Below, piece by piece: positions 63,112 to 64,000 of a stretch of DNA of 64,000 nt. Positions within the stretch are counted from its first letter, which is position 1; each line of letters begins with the position of its first letter. The DNA is from Dermanyssus gallinae. Its lineage: Eukaryota > Arthropoda > Arachnida > Mesostigmata > Dermanyssidae. Position numbers and translations under genes: made by a program. The notes under the pieces are model-generated. The model saw only the letters and a list, made by a program, of their open reading frames with translations, searched no databases and was not told where the DNA came from. The DNA is taken from assembly GCA_003439945.1 (NCBI GenBank), contig QVRM01003963.1, positions 186,001 through 250,000 on the forward strand. The letters run 5' to 3'.

Positions 63112-63550
63112 TATGCCTCAAGACGTCTCCGAAAATAAAGCCGGTCCGAACCGGCACATGACGGCAGCAACACACTCGAACATTGAACACCCATTTTTGC
63201 CCCCCGTCAGCAATCCGGTCGACAACACTGATGGTACCCACCTGCGCGAAAAACTCGCCGAGTACACAAAGACATACAAACGGCTTGACACCATCCCTAA
63301 AAGTGCCCGTCTTGCACTTGCGGTAGCGCAGACACACTTTCACTCGTGCATCAAAACAATGACGCGCATAGCTGGGCCAACCTACTGGTTTTCGCGCATA
63401 CAGTTCTCAGAGCTCCATGACGAAAACAGAACCATCTTAGTTGGACCACATACCTCAGAGACAAAATCGAGGAACATAGATCAAGTCGTGGGCCTTCACC
63501 CGAATTGGTCCCAAGGAAGCACTGGAACAAGCGACCTAACGAGGAGGTAA
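63112..63550 (+). other. Unrecognised open frame right of the LINE insertion
   Basis: The frame (within 63032-63550) reads MPQDVSENKAGPNRHMTA, NIEHPFLPPVSNP, EKLAEYTKTYKRLDTI and SARLALAVAQTHFHSC, ending TGTSDLTRR. Composition is protein-like and AATAAA-type motifs follow it, but no family is recognised. It could be a host exon or an old element. Confidence 0.35.
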
Positions 63551-64000
63551 TTAGTTATTTATATTCCACTGTAACCACAAAATGAATTGTGGTGAATGAT
63601 AAATGTATTTAGATATACATGCCAAACGAGTAATAAATCAACCAATGTATATTTAAGTATAGTAATAGCAATGTTACACTCTTGTTTGCAGTAGTTCTTA
63701 CCGGCCTCTGTATTTGCAAATCATATAAAAACATGCGCAATACTTGGTACTAGACGTCCGACACCCACCGTTGAAAACGATTAAGACGAGATATATCCAA
63801 GATCACTAAGTCAAATCCAGGCAAAATGTCTACGAACAAAACTTGTCCATACGTGTTACGTCGTCAGCAGACCTACCGTCTGTGACCGCCAAACTCTAAA
63901 TTGTTCTCGCCAGTACTAAATCAATATCAGTTGTAGACTCCACGTTTGTTTCGTCAATATAATGCATCTGTATGAAACTATAGCGTTCTTAAGATCTACG
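63551..64000. other. No gene recognised
   Basis: AT-rich flank with no frame or repeat that I can identify. Confidence 0.4.

Noticed and set aside
63112..63343. Extending the LINE upstream frame to 63343 as a 224-codon ORF1
   Set aside because: The TSD ends at 63096-63111, so sequence beyond it is flanking DNA and the frame is open by chance there.
1..64000. CRISPR arrays, prokaryotic operons, phage or toxin-antitoxin systems
   Set aside because: No regular spacer-repeat arrays or ribosome-binding-site-led gene runs are seen; introns and LINEs show a eukaryotic nuclear genome.

Overview
This window looks like nuclear DNA of a metazoan, most likely an arthropod. Two things support this: an intron-containing fatty acyl-CoA reductase (FAR) gene with short GT-AG introns, and a dense, nested set of non-LTR, LTR and Tc1/mariner elements. 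No prokaryotic operons, CRISPR arrays or rRNA genes are visible. A chelicerate is possible but the sequence does not prove it.

Region 1-22.8 kb is a tandem segmental duplication. Bases 1-10158 match 13215-21716 in the same orientation, and the copy-to-copy junction is at 10158/10159. Each copy carries, in order: an R2-like (restriction-like-endonuclease, RLE) retrotransposon end, a second RLE-type element with a Gag-like ORF1 and an RT ORF2, a minus-strand Ty3/Gypsy remnant with a 180-bp LTR, an (AAT)n-tailed RLE 3' end, and a minus-strand FAR gene. Copy 2 holds an apparently intact seven-exon FAR gene (22720 to 19167, 491 residues). Copy 1 is a pseudogene that lacks exons 1-3 and has lost exon 6 through a 699-bp deletion. 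A CR1-like LINE (4830-7452) is present only in copy 1, so it arrived after the duplication. An inverted FAR exon-7 fragment (10497-10966) sits among RLE fragments between the copies, and a damaged copy of the FAR promoter and first exon lies at 37139-37502.

Region 22.8-39.2 kb is a mosaic. It holds several copies of one APE-type LINE (called family 2 here), one with a twin-priming-like inversion and one split by a tRNA-like SINE with a 15-bp target-site duplication. It also holds an inverted pair of LTR-like repeats, GC-rich minisatellites, an RLE fragment and a long but broken Jockey/CR1-like LINE with a zinc-knuckle ORF1.

Region 39.2-48.7 kb holds two more RLE-type elements (plus strand 39728-41319; minus strand 48337-44628, interrupted by a mariner) and a decayed minus-strand BEL/Pao element. 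Region 48.7-59.4 kb is AT-rich with few genes, with old relics, (TA)n tracts, SINE-like copies and a nearly perfect 125-bp foldback at about 58 kb. Region 59.7-63.1 kb is a compact RTE-like LINE with a 929-residue APE-RT reading frame and a perfect 16-bp target-site duplication, inserted in unrecognised sequence.

The window is therefore a retrotransposon graveyard built around one functional-looking lipid gene. The most useful signals are the two-ORF layout of the RLE family, a compensatory base-pair change at its head-to-tail junction, and datable steps in the FAR duplication.
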